NCBI RefSeq assembly: GCF_003194385.1
Contig: NZ_LAPT01000002.1
Coordinates: forward strand, 62,001-126,000
DNA length: 64,000 nt
Source of the DNA: Pokkaliibacter plantistimulans
GTDB taxonomy: Bacteria; Pseudomonadota; Gammaproteobacteria; Pseudomonadales; Balneatricaceae
Reading direction: 5' to 3'
The translations under genes and the position numbers were made by a program. The notes beneath the pieces were generated by a model, which made no database searches, was not told the DNA's origin, and saw only the letters and a list, made by a program, of their open reading frames with translations. Below, piece after piece: positions 34,305 to 45,100 of the stretch. Each line of letters opens with the position of its first letter. Positions within the stretch are counted from its first letter, which is position 1.

Positions 34305-35030
34305 ATGGCAATGACCGACGAACAACAATCTGACCTCCCCGCTGAACCGCAACGTCACATGCGCGAAGTGCGCTCTTTCGTGAAGCGGGTAGGTCGCCGT
34401 ACTCCCAGCCAGGAACGCGCCCTGGAGCAGCACTTCGCCGTTTATGGCCTCAAGCTGGACAACGGCCTGATCAACCCTGCTGACATCTATGGCCGTGAAG
34501 CACCGCTGGTGGTGGAAATCGGCTTTGGCATGGGCGACTCCATGGTAGCCATGGCCGCTGCTATGCCCGATAAAAACTTCCTGGGTATTGAAGTGCATGA
34601 ACCCGGTGTGGGCCGCCTGCTGAACAATGTCAGCCTGCAAGGTCTCAGTAATGTGCGGGTATATTGTGACGATGCGGTCAAAGTGCTGGCTGACTGTCTG
34701 GCGGATGCCAGTATCGATACCCTGCAGCTGTTCTTCCCGGATCCCTGGCCGAAGAAAAAGCATCACAAGCGCCGTATCGTGCAGCCTGACTTTGTTGAAA
34801 AGCTGCGCAGCAAACTGAAGCTGGGTGGGGTATTCCACATGGCTACAGACTGGCAGCCCTATGCCGAGCACATGATGGAAGTGATGACCATGGCTCGGGG
34901 ATACAGCAATGTACAAGGCGTAGGCGAGTATTCGCCACAGCCGGAATGGCGGCCGGTGACCAAGTTCCAGCGTCGTGGTGAAAACCTGGGCCATGGAGTC
35001 TGGGACCTGATGTTCGAGCGCACGGAGTAA
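34305..35030 (+). CDS. trmB: tRNA (guanine-N7-)-methyltransferase TrmB
   Basis: 241 residues. It makes m7G46 in tRNA. SAM-binding EIGFGMGDSMV, the TrmB-specific FFPDPWPKKKHHKRRIVQ (catalytic Asp and substrate-binding region), HMATDWQPYAEHM and the C-terminal TKFQRRGENLGHGVWDLMFER are all present. ATG 34305 and ATG 34311 are both possible starts. The ferredoxin-like gene begins 5 bases after the stop. Confidence 0.94.
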   Translation: MAMTDEQQSDLPAEPQRHMREVRSFVKRVGRRTPSQERALEQHFAVYGLKLDNGLINPADIYGREAPLVVEIGFGMGDSMVAMAAAMPDKNFLGIEVHEPGVGRLLNNVSLQGLSNVRVYCDDAVKVLADCLADASIDTLQLFFPDPWPKKKHHKRRIVQPDFVEKLRSKLKLGGVFHMATDWQPYAEHMMEVMTMARGYSNVQGVGEYSPQPEWRPVTKFQRRGENLGHGVWDLMFERTE

Positions 35031-35035
35031 GTTGC

Positions 35036-35368
35036 GTGCCCTGGTTGCGGCTGCCTGAGCTGGCACTGGAGATTGATCTCAGTGCCACTGATCTGCAGGC
35101 GCAACCCCTCTCTGCTGATGTTTCTTCTTCGCCTACCTTGCTGGCGGCTTTACAAACCCGGGCTGTCCCTGTCCGTCAGGCCTGTCGAAATGGCGTCTGC
35201 GGTATTTGCCAGTGTACCTTGCTGTCCGGAGCGATCAGTTACCGTGGTGTCACGCCCCATGGCCTCAACCAGCGCGAGCTCGCTGCCCACCGTGTTTTGA
35301 CCTGCATTGCTTATGCTGACAGCGAAGAAGTTGTGCTGAGCAAACCTTGCTTTCCTCCCCGTAATTAG
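35036..35368 (+). CDS. Small plant-type [2Fe-2S] ferredoxin-domain protein
   Basis: 110 residues. The cysteine pattern is CRNGVCGIC (C-X4-C-X2-C) with the fourth Cys in VLTCIAYADS about 38 residues later, the fer2 arrangement of electron-transfer ferredoxins and reductase C-termini. It stands alone without a reductase domain, so it would accept electrons from a separate partner. GTG 35036 starts 5 bases after trmB, so it is translationally coupled to it; why a ferredoxin follows a tRNA methylase is unknown. Confidence 0.8.
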   Translation: MPWLRLPELALEIDLSATDLQAQPLSADVSSSPTLLAALQTRAVPVRQACRNGVCGICQCTLLSGAISYRGVTPHGLNQRELAAHRVLTCIAYADSEEVVLSKPCFPPRN

Positions 35369-35499
35369 CTGATGTGTTCGCCACTGCTGATATTGCACGA
35401 CAGGATACGGCGTCTGTTGATGGAAAGTGCAGGGATGGGACTGGCTGTGTAACGGAAGGAGCCAATGAGGGTACAAGGCCGTTGAGCGGTGTCTTTAAC

Positions 35500-35526
35500 A
35501 AAAAAGGTACAGAACGGGTCTGTACC
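35500..35526 (-). terminator. Rho-independent terminator of argA
   Basis: Reading leftwards, GGTACAGA and TCTGTACC form an 8-bp stem with a 5-base loop, followed by TTTTTT. It lies 23 bases past the argA stop. Confidence 0.88.
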
Positions 35527-35548
35527 GTTTCGCGGGATCTCAGATCAG

Positions 35549-36883
35549 CTACAGGGTCTTGAAAAACACCTTGGAGTTGCGCTGGTAGTTGTAGAGTTCT
35601 TTCTTCTTCGCGGGCAGACGGGTCAGCGGGCTCAGCACAAAGCCGTTTTCCACAAACCAGTGAGCCGTACGTGTGGTCAGTACAAACAGCTCTCTCAAGC
35701 CCATTTCACGGGCGCGCCGCTCAATATGTTCCAGCATCTGCAGGCCACGATCATCGCCCCGGTACTCAGAATGCACGGCAACACAGGCCAGTTCAGCACA
35801 GCCTTCATCGGGGAAGGGATAGAGCGCCATACAGCCAATGATGGTGCCGTCACGATCCACCACGGTAAAACGCTCAATCTCGGCCTCCAGCAGCTCGCGT
35901 GAACGGCGCACCAGAATGCCTGCCTCTTCCATCGGTCGCAGCAGTTCAATCAGGCCACCGACATCCTCAATGGTGGCCTGACGCATCTGTTCATACGATT
36001 CCTGAATCACCATGGTGCCGGAGCCTTCGCGGCTGAACAGCTCGGTAAGCAGTGCGCCATCGGTCTGGTAGGAAATCAGATGGGTGCGTTTTACCCCTCC
36101 CCGGCAGGCGTCCACCAGTGCTTTCAGGATACGCGCCAGCTGGCTGATGGGCTCATGCTCCCCCAGACTGGCCAGATGCTGTTTCACCAGACGCTCGGCC
36201 TTGGCTGCCAGCAGCTCGTTGATCACCTCGCCATCCTTGTTGACCACCCCCGGCTCATCGCCAAAGGCAATCAGCTTGTCTGCCTTGAGGGCTGTGGCAG
36301 TGCGGGTGGCGACGTCTTCCACTGACAGGTTGAATACTTCGCCGGTGGGGGAGTAACCCAGGTTGGACAGCACGACGATGTTACCCTCGGCCAGCAAACG
36401 ATTAATGGCGTTGGCATCCACCCGTCGGACTTCGCCGGTGTAGCACATGTCCTGCCCGTCACGGACTCCCAGAGGGCGGGCCGTCACCACATTGCCACCT
36501 ACCACGCGGATCTGGGCGTTGAACATCGGTGAGTTGGCCAGACCGAGTGACAGCTGGGCTTCGATATCAATACGGGCCAGGCCGACCGCTTCTTTCACAC
36601 AGTTCAGGGTGGCTTCGTCGGTGATGCGCTGGTGCTGATACATGCGGCTTGGCAGGCCACGCTCCTGCAGTCGAGCCTCAATCTGCGGGCGGGTGCCATA
36701 CACCAGTACCAGTCGTACCCCCAGACTGTTAAGCAGGCTGATGTCGTGAATGATATTGGCGAAATTGGAGTGCTCCAGCGCCTCACCCCCCAGCATCAGT
36801 ACAAAGGTCTTGCCACGGTGGGCATTGATGTAAGGCGAGCTATGGCGGAACCAGCTGACGTTTACCTGTGCCTGGTTGTTCAC
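35549..36883 (-). CDS. argA: N-acetylglutamate synthase ArgA
   Basis: 444 residues. The N-terminal amino-acid-kinase-like domain (about 1-290, FVLMLGGEALEH, GVRLVLVYGTRPQIE) binds arginine for feedback inhibition. The C-terminal GNAT domain (about 295-440, IERFTVVDRDGTIIGCMALYPF, ELACVAVHSEYRGDDRG) transfers acetyl from acetyl-CoA to glutamate. This is the classical gammaproteobacterial enzyme. It starts at GTG 36883 and lies 87 bases after argE on the same strand, the pseudomonad order. Confidence 0.94.
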   Translation of the reverse strand: MNNQAQVNVSWFRHSSPYINAHRGKTFVLMLGGEALEHSNFANIIHDISLLNSLGVRLVLVYGTRPQIEARLQERGLPSRMYQHQRITDEATLNCVKEAVGLARIDIEAQLSLGLANSPMFNAQIRVVGGNVVTARPLGVRDGQDMCYTGEVRRVDANAINRLLAEGNIVVLSNLGYSPTGEVFNLSVEDVATRTATALKADKLIAFGDEPGVVNKDGEVINELLAAKAERLVKQHLASLGEHEPISQLARILKALVDACRGGVKRTHLISYQTDGALLTELFSREGSGTMVIQESYEQMRQATIEDVGGLIELLRPMEEAGILVRRSRELLEAEIERFTVVDRDGTIIGCMALYPFPDEGCAELACVAVHSEYRGDDRGLQMLEHIERRAREMGLRELFVLTTRTAHWFVENGFVLSPLTRLPAKKKELYNYQRNSKVFFKTL

Positions 36884-36970
36884 GTTGTTCTGTTTACCTC
36901 AATTGGGTTGCGAAGCTGCTCCGCTCCGCGGTGGCAAAGGTGCCTACTATGGGAAAAACAGCCCGGATCA

Positions 36971-38134
36971 TCAAGCCTCTGTCTGCAGGCAGTAGCGTTT
37001 GATCAGGCCGCGCAGGATGCGTACAGCGGGTTCGATCTGATCCAGTGCCAGGAACTCATCGGGCTGATGGGCCTGATCAATGGAGCCCGGGCCGAGTATC
37101 AGGGTTTCCATGCCCATTTTCTGCAGGAACGGGCCTTCAGTGGCAAAGGCCACGCTCTCGGCGCTGTGGCCGGTCAGGCGTTCGCAGGTCTGGATCAGTT
37201 CCAGCTCGCGCTGATTGGAAAATGCCGGAATATGCGGGAACAGAGGATACAGCTCGAATTTGACATTATGGCGTTCAGCCACAGGTTGGAGCCGCTGCTG
37301 CATCTGCGCGAACAGTTCATCGTTGTCCATGCCGGGTAAGGCGCGCAGGTCGAACTCCAGTTCACACTGGCCGCAGATGCGGTTCGGATTGTCGCCGCCA
37401 TGGATACAGCCCAGGTTGAGGGTCGGTACCTGTACGGTAAAGTCGGCATTGCGGTAGCGACTCTGGATATCCTGACGGAAGTCCATCAGCTCAGTCATGA
37501 CGCTGTGCATGGCTTCCATGGCACTGTTACCCAATGCCGGGTTGGAAGAGTGGCCCGCCTGCCCGGTAATACGCAGACCATTCATCATGATGCCTTTGTG
37601 CTGATAGATGGGCCGCAGACTGGTTGGCTCCCCGATCACTGCCTTGCGGGCCTTGAGGCGACCGGATTCGGCCAGAGCGCGTGCCCCTATCATCGAGCAT
37701 TCTTCATCAGCGGTAGCCAGAATGATCAGGGGCTCCTTGAAGCCTGCCGGGCCGGGTTGTTCGAGGAAGGGCAGCAGCGCTTCGATGGCGACGGCGAAGA
37801 ACCCCTTCATGTCACAGCTACCCAGACCATAAAGTTTCTGGTCGCGCTCGGTCACTCTGAACGGATTGCTCTGCCACTTCTCTTCATTGCAGGGTACGGT
37901 GTCGGTATGACCCGCCAGCACTAATCCGCCGGGACCGCTGCCCAGCGTGGCAATCAGATTGTACTTGCCGGGGGCGACTTCCATCACTTCAGTGGCAAAG
38001 CCCAGATGGCTGAGCCAGCCTTCCAGCAGCTCGATCACCCCCCGGTTGCTCATGTCGAGATCAGCACGGGTACAGCTCACCGAGGGGCTGGCGATCAACT
38101 GTTCGATTTGCTGGCGAAGGCTTGGCAGGGCCAT
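36971..38134 (-). CDS. argE: Acetylornithine deacetylase ArgE
   Basis: 387 residues, peptidase family M20. Metal ligands are seen in LAGHTDTVP (His, Asp), GLGSCDMKGFFA (Asp), ATADEECSMIGA (catalytic Glu and ligand Glu) and AVIGEPTSLRP, with a dimerisation lid containing GQAGHSSNP. It hydrolyses N2-acetylornithine to ornithine. The start ATG 38134 follows GGAGAAAA. Having both argA and argE implies the linear arginine pathway, unless an argJ elsewhere recycles acetyl groups. Confidence 0.92.
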   Translation of the reverse strand: MALPSLRQQIEQLIASPSVSCTRADLDMSNRGVIELLEGWLSHLGFATEVMEVAPGKYNLIATLGSGPGGLVLAGHTDTVPCNEEKWQSNPFRVTERDQKLYGLGSCDMKGFFAVAIEALLPFLEQPGPAGFKEPLIILATADEECSMIGARALAESGRLKARKAVIGEPTSLRPIYQHKGIMMNGLRITGQAGHSSNPALGNSAMEAMHSVMTELMDFRQDIQSRYRNADFTVQVPTLNLGCIHGGDNPNRICGQCELEFDLRALPGMDNDELFAQMQQRLQPVAERHNVKFELYPLFPHIPAFSNQRELELIQTCERLTGHSAESVAFATEGPFLQKMGMETLILGPGSIDQAHQPDEFLALDQIEPAVRILRGLIKRYCLQTEA

Positions 38135-38340
38135 GGTTTTCTCCGGGGCGATTGATTCTCAGATGCGTCACAGCCTGTTAGGCTAAAACCATTCCACCGC
38201 TTTGTATAGGCGCCACGCCATGGCTGGGCGGCTTGTGGTGGGGCGATCAGTTGTTGGTCGCCTGCTCTTTTGTCGTCTTTGCGGGTGTGATTCTGCCGTG
38301 CCGCACTGACAGCGTGTCCATACCTTTAGGATAGTCACCG

Positions 38341-39684
38341 ATGACCATGATGCAGTGGCATGACCTGCTGAGCACCGAGCGCCTCGGCAAACAGGAACAG
38401 GAGCAGCGTGAGCCGGGACGCACGCCCTTTCATAAGGACCATGACCGCATCGTCTTTTCCAATGCCTTCCGGCGCCTGACCAAGAAAACGCAGGTGCATT
38501 CGCTTTCCCATAATGACAATGTGCATAACCGCCTGACTCACAGTCTGGAAGTCAGCTGTGTCGGTCGTAGTCTGGGGATACAGGTTGGTCAGGCCATTGC
38601 CGGGCAGCTTCCTGCACACTGCAGCCCCTATGATCTGGGGGCCATCGTGCAGTCGGCCTGCCTGGCCCATGATATTGGCAACCCGCCTTTTGGCCACTTT
38701 GGCGAGGCGTCTATCCGTCACTGGTTTACCGAAGCACGCAAGCGTGGCCTGCTGGACGGTCTGACCGATGCCCAGCAACAGGACTTTCTGGTGTTTGAAG
38801 GCAACGCGCAGGGCTTTCGGGTGCTGACCCAGCTGGAGTATCACTATCAGCGTGGTGGAATGCGCCTGACTTACGCCACACTGGGGGCGTTTCTCAAGTA
38901 TCCCTGGGTGTCGGATCACCCCATGGTGGCCATCAAGGAAAAGTATGGCTGCAATCAGGCGGAGCAGGGCATCCTGCAGCAGATTGCCGCCAGGCTCGGC
39001 CTGCTGCCCCGCGCGGATGGTGGTTATCACCGTCATCCGCTGGTGTATCTGATGGAGGCGGCGGACGATATCTGCTATGCCATTCTCGATCTGGAAGACG
39101 GTGTCGAGCTGGGTTTGCTGCGTGAGGACGAAGTGGTGGATATTCTGCGACCGTTGGTGGGGCAGGCCAAGCTGGATGAGTTGCGGCATAACACCTTTGA
39201 GGCGGCGTACTCCCCTAACTCCACCAAGAAGCTGTCACTGCTGCGCGGCAAGGCTATCGAACATCTGGTCAGTGCGGTATGTGATGCCTTCGTGCTGCAT
39301 CATCAGGCGATTCTGACAGGTCAGCTGGACGGTGATCTGATCAGCCATTGTGATGAGGCGACCCGCACCAGTGTGCAGCAGGCCAAGTCCGTCGCCCGTG
39401 AGCGCATCTTCCGCCACAGTGCCCGTACCCGTTCTGAACTGTCGGCGTATGCCACTCTGGAAAAACTGTTGACCCATTTTATTGACGCAGCGCGTGAGCA
39501 GGCACTGCACCCCAGTATAAGCTTCAAGAGTGAGCGCCTGCTGATGCTGATGGGCTCGACCCGCCCGGTGGCTGGCGATGATCTGTACACCTGCTATCTC
39601 AAGGTGATCGATTTTATCAGTGGTATGACAGACAACTATGCGGTGGCCACGGCGCGAGAAATTACCGGACATTTTGCTGCCTGA
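38341..39684 (+). CDS. dgt: Deoxyguanosinetriphosphate triphosphohydrolase (Dgt-type dNTPase)
   Basis: 447 residues. An HD-domain triphosphohydrolase that splits dGTP (or other dNTPs) to deoxynucleoside and triphosphate. Motifs: HDRIVFSNAFRRLTKKTQV, NRLTHSLEVS (His of the HD site), CLAHDIGNPPFGHFGE (the HD pair and catalytic residues), then MEAADDICYAILDLEDG. The protein is closer to the family-1 short dGTPases than to the 505-residue E. coli Dgt. Three near starts (38341, 38347, 38350) are possible. The CYTH gene follows after 69 bases. Confidence 0.9.
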   Translation: MTMMQWHDLLSTERLGKQEQEQREPGRTPFHKDHDRIVFSNAFRRLTKKTQVHSLSHNDNVHNRLTHSLEVSCVGRSLGIQVGQAIAGQLPAHCSPYDLGAIVQSACLAHDIGNPPFGHFGEASIRHWFTEARKRGLLDGLTDAQQQDFLVFEGNAQGFRVLTQLEYHYQRGGMRLTYATLGAFLKYPWVSDHPMVAIKEKYGCNQAEQGILQQIAARLGLLPRADGGYHRHPLVYLMEAADDICYAILDLEDGVELGLLREDEVVDILRPLVGQAKLDELRHNTFEAAYSPNSTKKLSLLRGKAIEHLVSAVCDAFVLHHQAILTGQLDGDLISHCDEATRTSVQQAKSVARERIFRHSARTRSELSAYATLEKLLTHFIDAAREQALHPSISFKSERLLMLMGSTRPVAGDDLYTCYLKVIDFISGMTDNYAVATAREITGHFAA

Positions 39685-39753
39685 TCTGGCGTGTCTTAGC
39701 GCGTTCTTACAGCAAACTGATCCAGGCATACGGATACACAGGAAGCCCTAATA

Positions 39754-40842
39754 ATGAGTCATGAAACCGAACTGAAACTAAGCCTGTCGCCTGCCTTGGT
39801 GGACGCGTTGCTGCACCACCCGCTGCTGCAACAGGCGGAGGATCAGGGCAGTAAAACCCTGTTCAATACCTACTTCGACACCCCTGATCTGGCACTGCAA
39901 CGCAACCGGGTGGCGCTGCGTATCCGTCGTGCTGGTGAGCAGTACCTGCAGACCCTCAAAACCCAGGGGCATAGCCTTGGCGGGCTGCACCAGCGAGGCG
40001 AGTGGGAATATCCACTGGCAGGGCCGGTTCTGGATCTGTCGTTGCTGCCGGAAGGGGCCTGGCCCGCATCGCTGGAGCAATGTCTGGAAAAGCTGACACC
40101 AGCCTTCACGACGGATTTTATGCGTCATCAATGGCGGCTGCACTGGCGTGACAGTGATATCGAGCTGGTGCTGGATCAGGGCAAGGTGCTGGCAGGTGAG
40201 CGCACGCAGGTCATTTCCGAAGTGGAAATGGAGCTGAAACAGGGACAGGTGGCAGACCTGTTCAGTCTGGCTGAGCAGCTGGCACAGGACTTGCCGCTCT
40301 ATGTCTGCGATATCAGCAAGGGGGAGCGTGGCTATTGCCTGTTTTTGCAACAGGAGCCGCGGGATCAGGCTGTCCCCCAGCTGGAGAGTGATGCCAGCCA
40401 CGAGCAGGTGTACGAGCAGTTGTTTGGCTATTATCTGAACGGCTGGCAGCGTCACTGGGAAATCTATGCCAGCACCGGGCTCAGCCGCCATCTGGAGCGG
40501 GTACGGAGTCATATTCGCTCGCTGATTGATGTCATTCTCAGCTTTGCGGCGGTCATTCCTACACCGGACAAAGCGGTGGCACAGCAGTTGTCCCTGCTGG
40601 AGGCGCGCTTATCGGGAATGCTGGCATTTCGCACCATTCAGGGGCTGACGGGTCTGGAGCACAGCCCGCTGCTGAAGCAGGAGCGACTGAACTCACGCGA
40701 AGCCTGGCAGCAACTGGTGGATGAACCCTGGGTGGGGGCATTACTGCTGCGGCTGAGCGCCTGGCTGGTGTTGAAGCAATGGCGGCTGCATGCGGATGCC
40801 GAACAGCGAACACAGCAGGCCGTCAGCTTTATTGGTTCGTGA
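39754..40842 (+). CDS. CYTH-domain inorganic triphosphatase, YgiF-like
   Basis: 362 residues. The CYTH tunnel fold (about 1-205) starts with the hallmark ETELKL (ExExK) and has FNTYFDTPDLAL, ALRIRRAGEQYLQTLKT, WRLHWRDSDIELVLDQGKV and ISEVEMELKQG. The C-terminal 150 residues look like a short, diverged CHAD-type helical domain (SRHLERVRSHIRSLIDVIL). E. coli YgiF (433 residues) hydrolyses triphosphate and sits next to glnE; here glnE lies 6.7 kb further on the same strand. The shorter C-terminus is the main difference. Confidence 0.82.
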   Translation: MSHETELKLSLSPALVDALLHHPLLQQAEDQGSKTLFNTYFDTPDLALQRNRVALRIRRAGEQYLQTLKTQGHSLGGLHQRGEWEYPLAGPVLDLSLLPEGAWPASLEQCLEKLTPAFTTDFMRHQWRLHWRDSDIELVLDQGKVLAGERTQVISEVEMELKQGQVADLFSLAEQLAQDLPLYVCDISKGERGYCLFLQQEPRDQAVPQLESDASHEQVYEQLFGYYLNGWQRHWEIYASTGLSRHLERVRSHIRSLIDVILSFAAVIPTPDKAVAQQLSLLEARLSGMLAFRTIQGLTGLEHSPLLKQERLNSREAWQQLVDEPWVGALLLRLSAWLVLKQWRLHADAEQRTQQAVSFIGS

Positions 40843-41101
40843 TGGCCAATAGGTTTTGTCGTCAAATGCTGTCAGGCCGAAATAATTCTGACTAAATGAC
40901 TGAGGTACACTTACTCTTTTTTTGCTGGTGTGCCGCCGCGGCATGGGCTGTAAGCGACAATGGTGGCAGACCGTGAACACGTCAGGCAGCGTTACCGGCA
41001 ATATTGATTGCACTACAGAAGCTGGCACCTTTGCCGGTGGGTGCTGGTATCTCCTCGACGGGCGCGTTGACTGGCGGTTGTTCACGTATTAAGGAACAGG
41101 C

Positions 41102-42121
41102 ATGGGTAAAGCAACGATTCTGGTGGTGGATGACAATCCGGAAAATATTGACGTACTGGTAGGCGCTTTGGGTGAGGGTTACCAGCTACGGGTGGCGCTC
41201 AGTGGTGAGAAGGCATTGCAGATTGCCCAGCGTCAGCCATTGCCGGATATCATGCTGCTGGACGTAATGATGCCGGGGATGGACGGCTATGAGCTGTGCC
41301 GTCGTCTTAAGCAGGATGCCCTGACACAGCGTATTCCGGTGATGTTTATTACCGCCCGTAACTCCAGTGAAGATGAAGTCAAAGGGCTGGAGGCGGGGGC
41401 GGTCGACTTTATCGCCAAACCCATCAATCCACGTATTGTCAAGGCCCGTGTGGCGGCGCAGCTGGCACTCTACGATCAGCAGAAAAGCCTGTCGCAGCTG
41501 GTGCAGCAGCGCACCTCCGAGCTGCAGCTGGCACAGCAGAAAATTATCCAGTATCTGGGCAAGGCGGCAGAGTACAAGGACAACGAGACCGGCATGCATG
41601 TGGTGCGGATGAGTCACTACGCCTATCTGCTCGCGCATGCCATTGGCATGGATGAAGAAACCGCGCAGCTGCTGAAGCAGGCTGCCCCCATGCATGACAT
41701 CGGTAAAATCGGTATTGCGGATCATATCCTGCTCAAACCGGGCAAGCTCGATGCCGCGGAGTGGGCCGAAATGCAGCGTCATGTGCAGTATGGTCTGGAT
41801 ATTCTCGGTGACGATGACTCCCATCTGCTGCTGACGCTGGCCCGGGAAATCATTGCGCATCACCATGAAAAATGGGATGGCAGCGGTTATCCCCAGGGTC
41901 TGCGAGGCGAGGAAATTTCTCTGGCAGGACGCATCGTGGCGCTGGCCGATGTGTTTGACGCACTGACCTCAGTGCGCCCGTATAAACCTGCCTGGAGTGA
42001 TGAAGATGCTATCGGGTTTATCCGTGACCAGTCAGGTCAGCATTTTGAGCCGCGGCTGGTGGATACGTTTGTTGCACTGATGCCACAGATTCTGGAAGTA
42101 CGCGCCCGTTACGGCGATTGA
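41102..42121 (+). CDS. Receiver/HD-GYP response regulator, probable c-di-GMP phosphodiesterase
   Basis: 339 residues. The receiver is residues 4-120 with D10-D11, phosphoacceptor Asp54 ([12 protein letters not shown]) and Lys in FIAKPINP. A coiled-coil linker (about 122-150, rich in Gln) leads to HD-GYP (about 150-335): [11 protein letters not shown], the diagnostic [15 protein letters not shown] and [16 protein letters not shown]. The His and GYP residues are intact, so c-di-GMP hydrolysis controlled by phosphorylation is likely. AAGGAA precedes ATG 41102. The hybrid kinase gene starts 13 bases downstream, making them probable partners. Confidence 0.9.
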   Translation: MGKATILVVDDNPENIDVLVGALGEGYQLRVALSGEKALQIAQRQPLPDIMLLDVMMPGMDGYELCRRLKQDALTQRIPVMFITARNSSEDEVKGLEAGAVDFIAKPINPRIVKARVAAQLALYDQQKSLSQLVQQRTSELQLAQQKIIQYLGKAAEYKDNETGMHVVRMSHYAYLLAHAIGMDEETAQLLKQAAPMHDIGKIGIADHILLKPGKLDAAEWAEMQRHVQYGLDILGDDDSHLLLTLAREIIAHHHEKWDGSGYPQGLRGEEISLAGRIVALADVFDALTSVRPYKPAWSDEDAIGFIRDQSGQHFEPRLVDTFVALMPQILEVRARYGD

Positions 42122-42134
42122 AGGGAAACTGGGT

Positions 42135-45100
42135 ATGCAGCCTGGCGATCAGACACAGCAACCGCTTGCCGAGCAGGGCGCGGGTTCCTATCACAGCATT
42201 CGTAGCAGCATGACCTGGGTAATGGTCACCCTGATTACCCTGATCGTGTTGCTGTTTTTCCTCTTCTTTCAGCAGCTGATCATCAGTCCCACCCTGCGCA
42301 ATATCACGCAGCTGCAGCTGGATAAGGTTAACACCCGGGTGGGCAGGCAGGTTGACAGCCTGCTGGATGAAATTCAGTCGCAACAGGGCATGGTCCGCAG
42401 CTGGATGCAGGCCGATTTGCTGCGCCCGTTCACGCTGGAAAACTCCAGTCAGTGGTTGTATCCACTGATGCGCGAGTATCCCTATATTTCTGCGATCAGC
42501 TTCTATTCCTCGACCGGAAAGTTCTTTGTGGTTGCGCCGGTGGAGCATCAGCAGTGGCAAAACTTTTCCGGCTACTGGAATACGTCGGAGGCCACTACCT
42601 GGCGCAAGGTCTGGGATGAACGCAGTGGCGACATCAGCGATCAGCCAACCCGGGAAAATGTACCTCTGGCCGGTATGGCCTGGAGGCAGACATTGCAAGA
42701 AGCGTTGCAATCAGGCCCGGAGCAGCGCTTCAGCTGGTCAGTGCCTTATCTCGATCCGCGTAATGATCAGCCCGTCATCGACCTGACCAGCACCCTGAGC
42801 CTGAGCAACGGTGAGCGCATACTGGTGCGCTTCAATGTGCGTCTGGATCTGCTGATCCGCAGTCTGGACAGTACCTATGTCAGCTATAACGGTCGCTCCA
42901 CCGTGCTGGTTGGCACCAGCAGCAGTCAGGTAGTGGCCGGTACACTCGATAAGGATCCGATTAATCGTTACCTGATTCAGCATACTCAGGTCGTGCCGGC
43001 CGCTTTCTTCCAGCAAGGCTTACTTTTCAGCCGTCAGGGACAGGCAGAGGTGCATTTTGACAATGGCGGACACTGGACCGGACTGGTATCGCGCTTTCGT
43101 CGCGGTGAGCTGATTTTCCTCGGCATTGCCCTGGCACCGGACGATGACTTTGTGCCGGACTTCAGTCAGCGCTACATCTACAGCCTTGGCCTGTTGCTGC
43201 TGTGTCTGCTGGCGGCAGCGCTGGCCATCGGCTTTTATGCCCGGCGGCTGTCGAAGCCGCTGACCGCATTGGTGCGTCTGAGTCTGCAATTTGCCGAGGG
43301 CCAGTTTGCTGATCAGCCGATCAATGGCAACCGTATCAGGGAGCTGGAGCAGCTGCTCAGTGCCACCCGCACCATGGGGACACAGCTGGAGCGTTCTGCC
43401 CGGCATCTGCGGGCAACCAATTCAGAGCTGGAAGAACGGGTGGAGCGCCGTACCCGGGAGTTGAGTGGCCAGTTGCAGTTCCTGCAGTTACTGCTGGATA
43501 CCCTGCCTTATCCGGTGTTTGTCAAAGATGGTGAAGGTCGCTATGTGCTGTGCAATCGGGCCTTTGAGCAGTTCAATGCGCTGCAGCGTGAGGAGATTAT
43601 CGGCAAGAACCTGATGGACGTCGGCTATTTGCCTGAGCAGGACAATCTCGATACGCACAGCTGCGATATGGCCCTGATTCACAGCCAGGGGGAATATCAG
43701 GGCGAAGGCCCGCGTGTCTGCGGCGATGGTATTAGTCGCTATTGTCTGTTCTGGGGGAGGGGGTTCCGCCAGGAGGATGGGCACTCCGGCATGATTGGCA
43801 TTATTGTTGACCTGTCACAGCAGAAGGAAGCCGAGGAACAGTTGCGGGTGATTTTCGATGCCTCGGCTGATGCCCTGTGGTTGCTGGAGGGGCAGCAGTT
43901 ACTGGAGGGCAGCCCGGCGACACGTTCCTTGCTGCGTCTGCCCGCCGATGCGGTCCTGGCGGGGATGCGGCCGTGGCAGGAACCGTTCTCCCCGCAGCGG
44001 CAGGCTGACGGACGCTTGTCTGCCGAGCTGATGGGCGAGTATATGGAGCAGGCGCTGCACAGTGATTATCCGGTGCGCTTTGAATGGCTGTTCCGCTGCA
44101 GCGACAACAGTCTGCTGCCTGCTCAGGTCGCACTGCGCCGCGTCGTGCTGCGTGGTCGTCCGGGACTGATGGCGGTGGTGCATGACATGAGTGAGTTCAA
44201 ACAGCTGGAGATCATGCTGCGCCGGGCCAAGCAGGCGGCGGATGAAGCCAACCGCATGAAGAGTGATTTTCTGGCCAATATGAGCCATGAAATCCGCACC
44301 CCGATGAATGCCATCATCGGTCTGGCCCATCTGGCGCTGCTGACCGAACTGAACCCAAGGCAGTATGACTATCTGCAGAAAATCCACGGCTCGGCGCAGA
44401 GTCTGCTGGGCATCCTCAATGACATTCTCGATTTCTCCAAGATTGAAGCAGGCAAACTGCATCTGGAGCAGGTGCCCTTTGATCTCAACGATATTATTCA
44501 GCAGGTGCGGGTGCTGATTGGCGGGAGTGTCACGGCCAAGGGGCTGGCATTGCAGTTCCAGCAGGACAGCGATGTGCCGGTCGGCTTGTTGGGTGATCCG
44601 CTTCGATTGCAGCAGGTGTTGCTCAATCTGATGAGTAATGCGGTGAAGTTTACCCATCAGGGTGAAATCAGCCTGCACATCCAGCGCTGTGCTGACCAGC
44701 GTCTGCAGGCAGGAGAGGTGCGTCTGGGCTTTGCCGTGCGTGACAGTGGCATCGGTTTGACGGTCGAACAGCAGGCCAGGCTGTTTGAGGCGTTTGCGCA
44801 GGCAGACACCACCACTACCCGTCGTTATGGCGGTACCGGGCTGGGCCTGAGTATCTGCCAGCGGCTGGTGCGGATGATGGGCGGTCAGGTGGAGGTGCAG
44901 AGTGAGGCGGGTGTCGGCAGTACCTTCTCTTTCTCCGTCGTGCTGCGTGAGGTGGCTATCCAGAGCCTGCCGCGACCGACCTTGCCGGTGGAGCTGAAAG
45001 GCGCCGAAGTACTGGTCGTGGATGATCATCTCAGCGTGCGCTATGTGCTCGCCCAGTATCTGGAGGCGATGGGTTTTAAAGTCACTCAGGCCAGCTGTGG

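Noticed and set aside
34224-35066. 280-codon antisense frame over trmB
   Set aside because: It covers all of trmB and its promoter; no ribosome-binding site.
35369-35548. small frame after the ferredoxin gene (around 35374-35562)
   Set aside because: It runs through the argA terminator hairpin and into argA in antisense; not gene-like.
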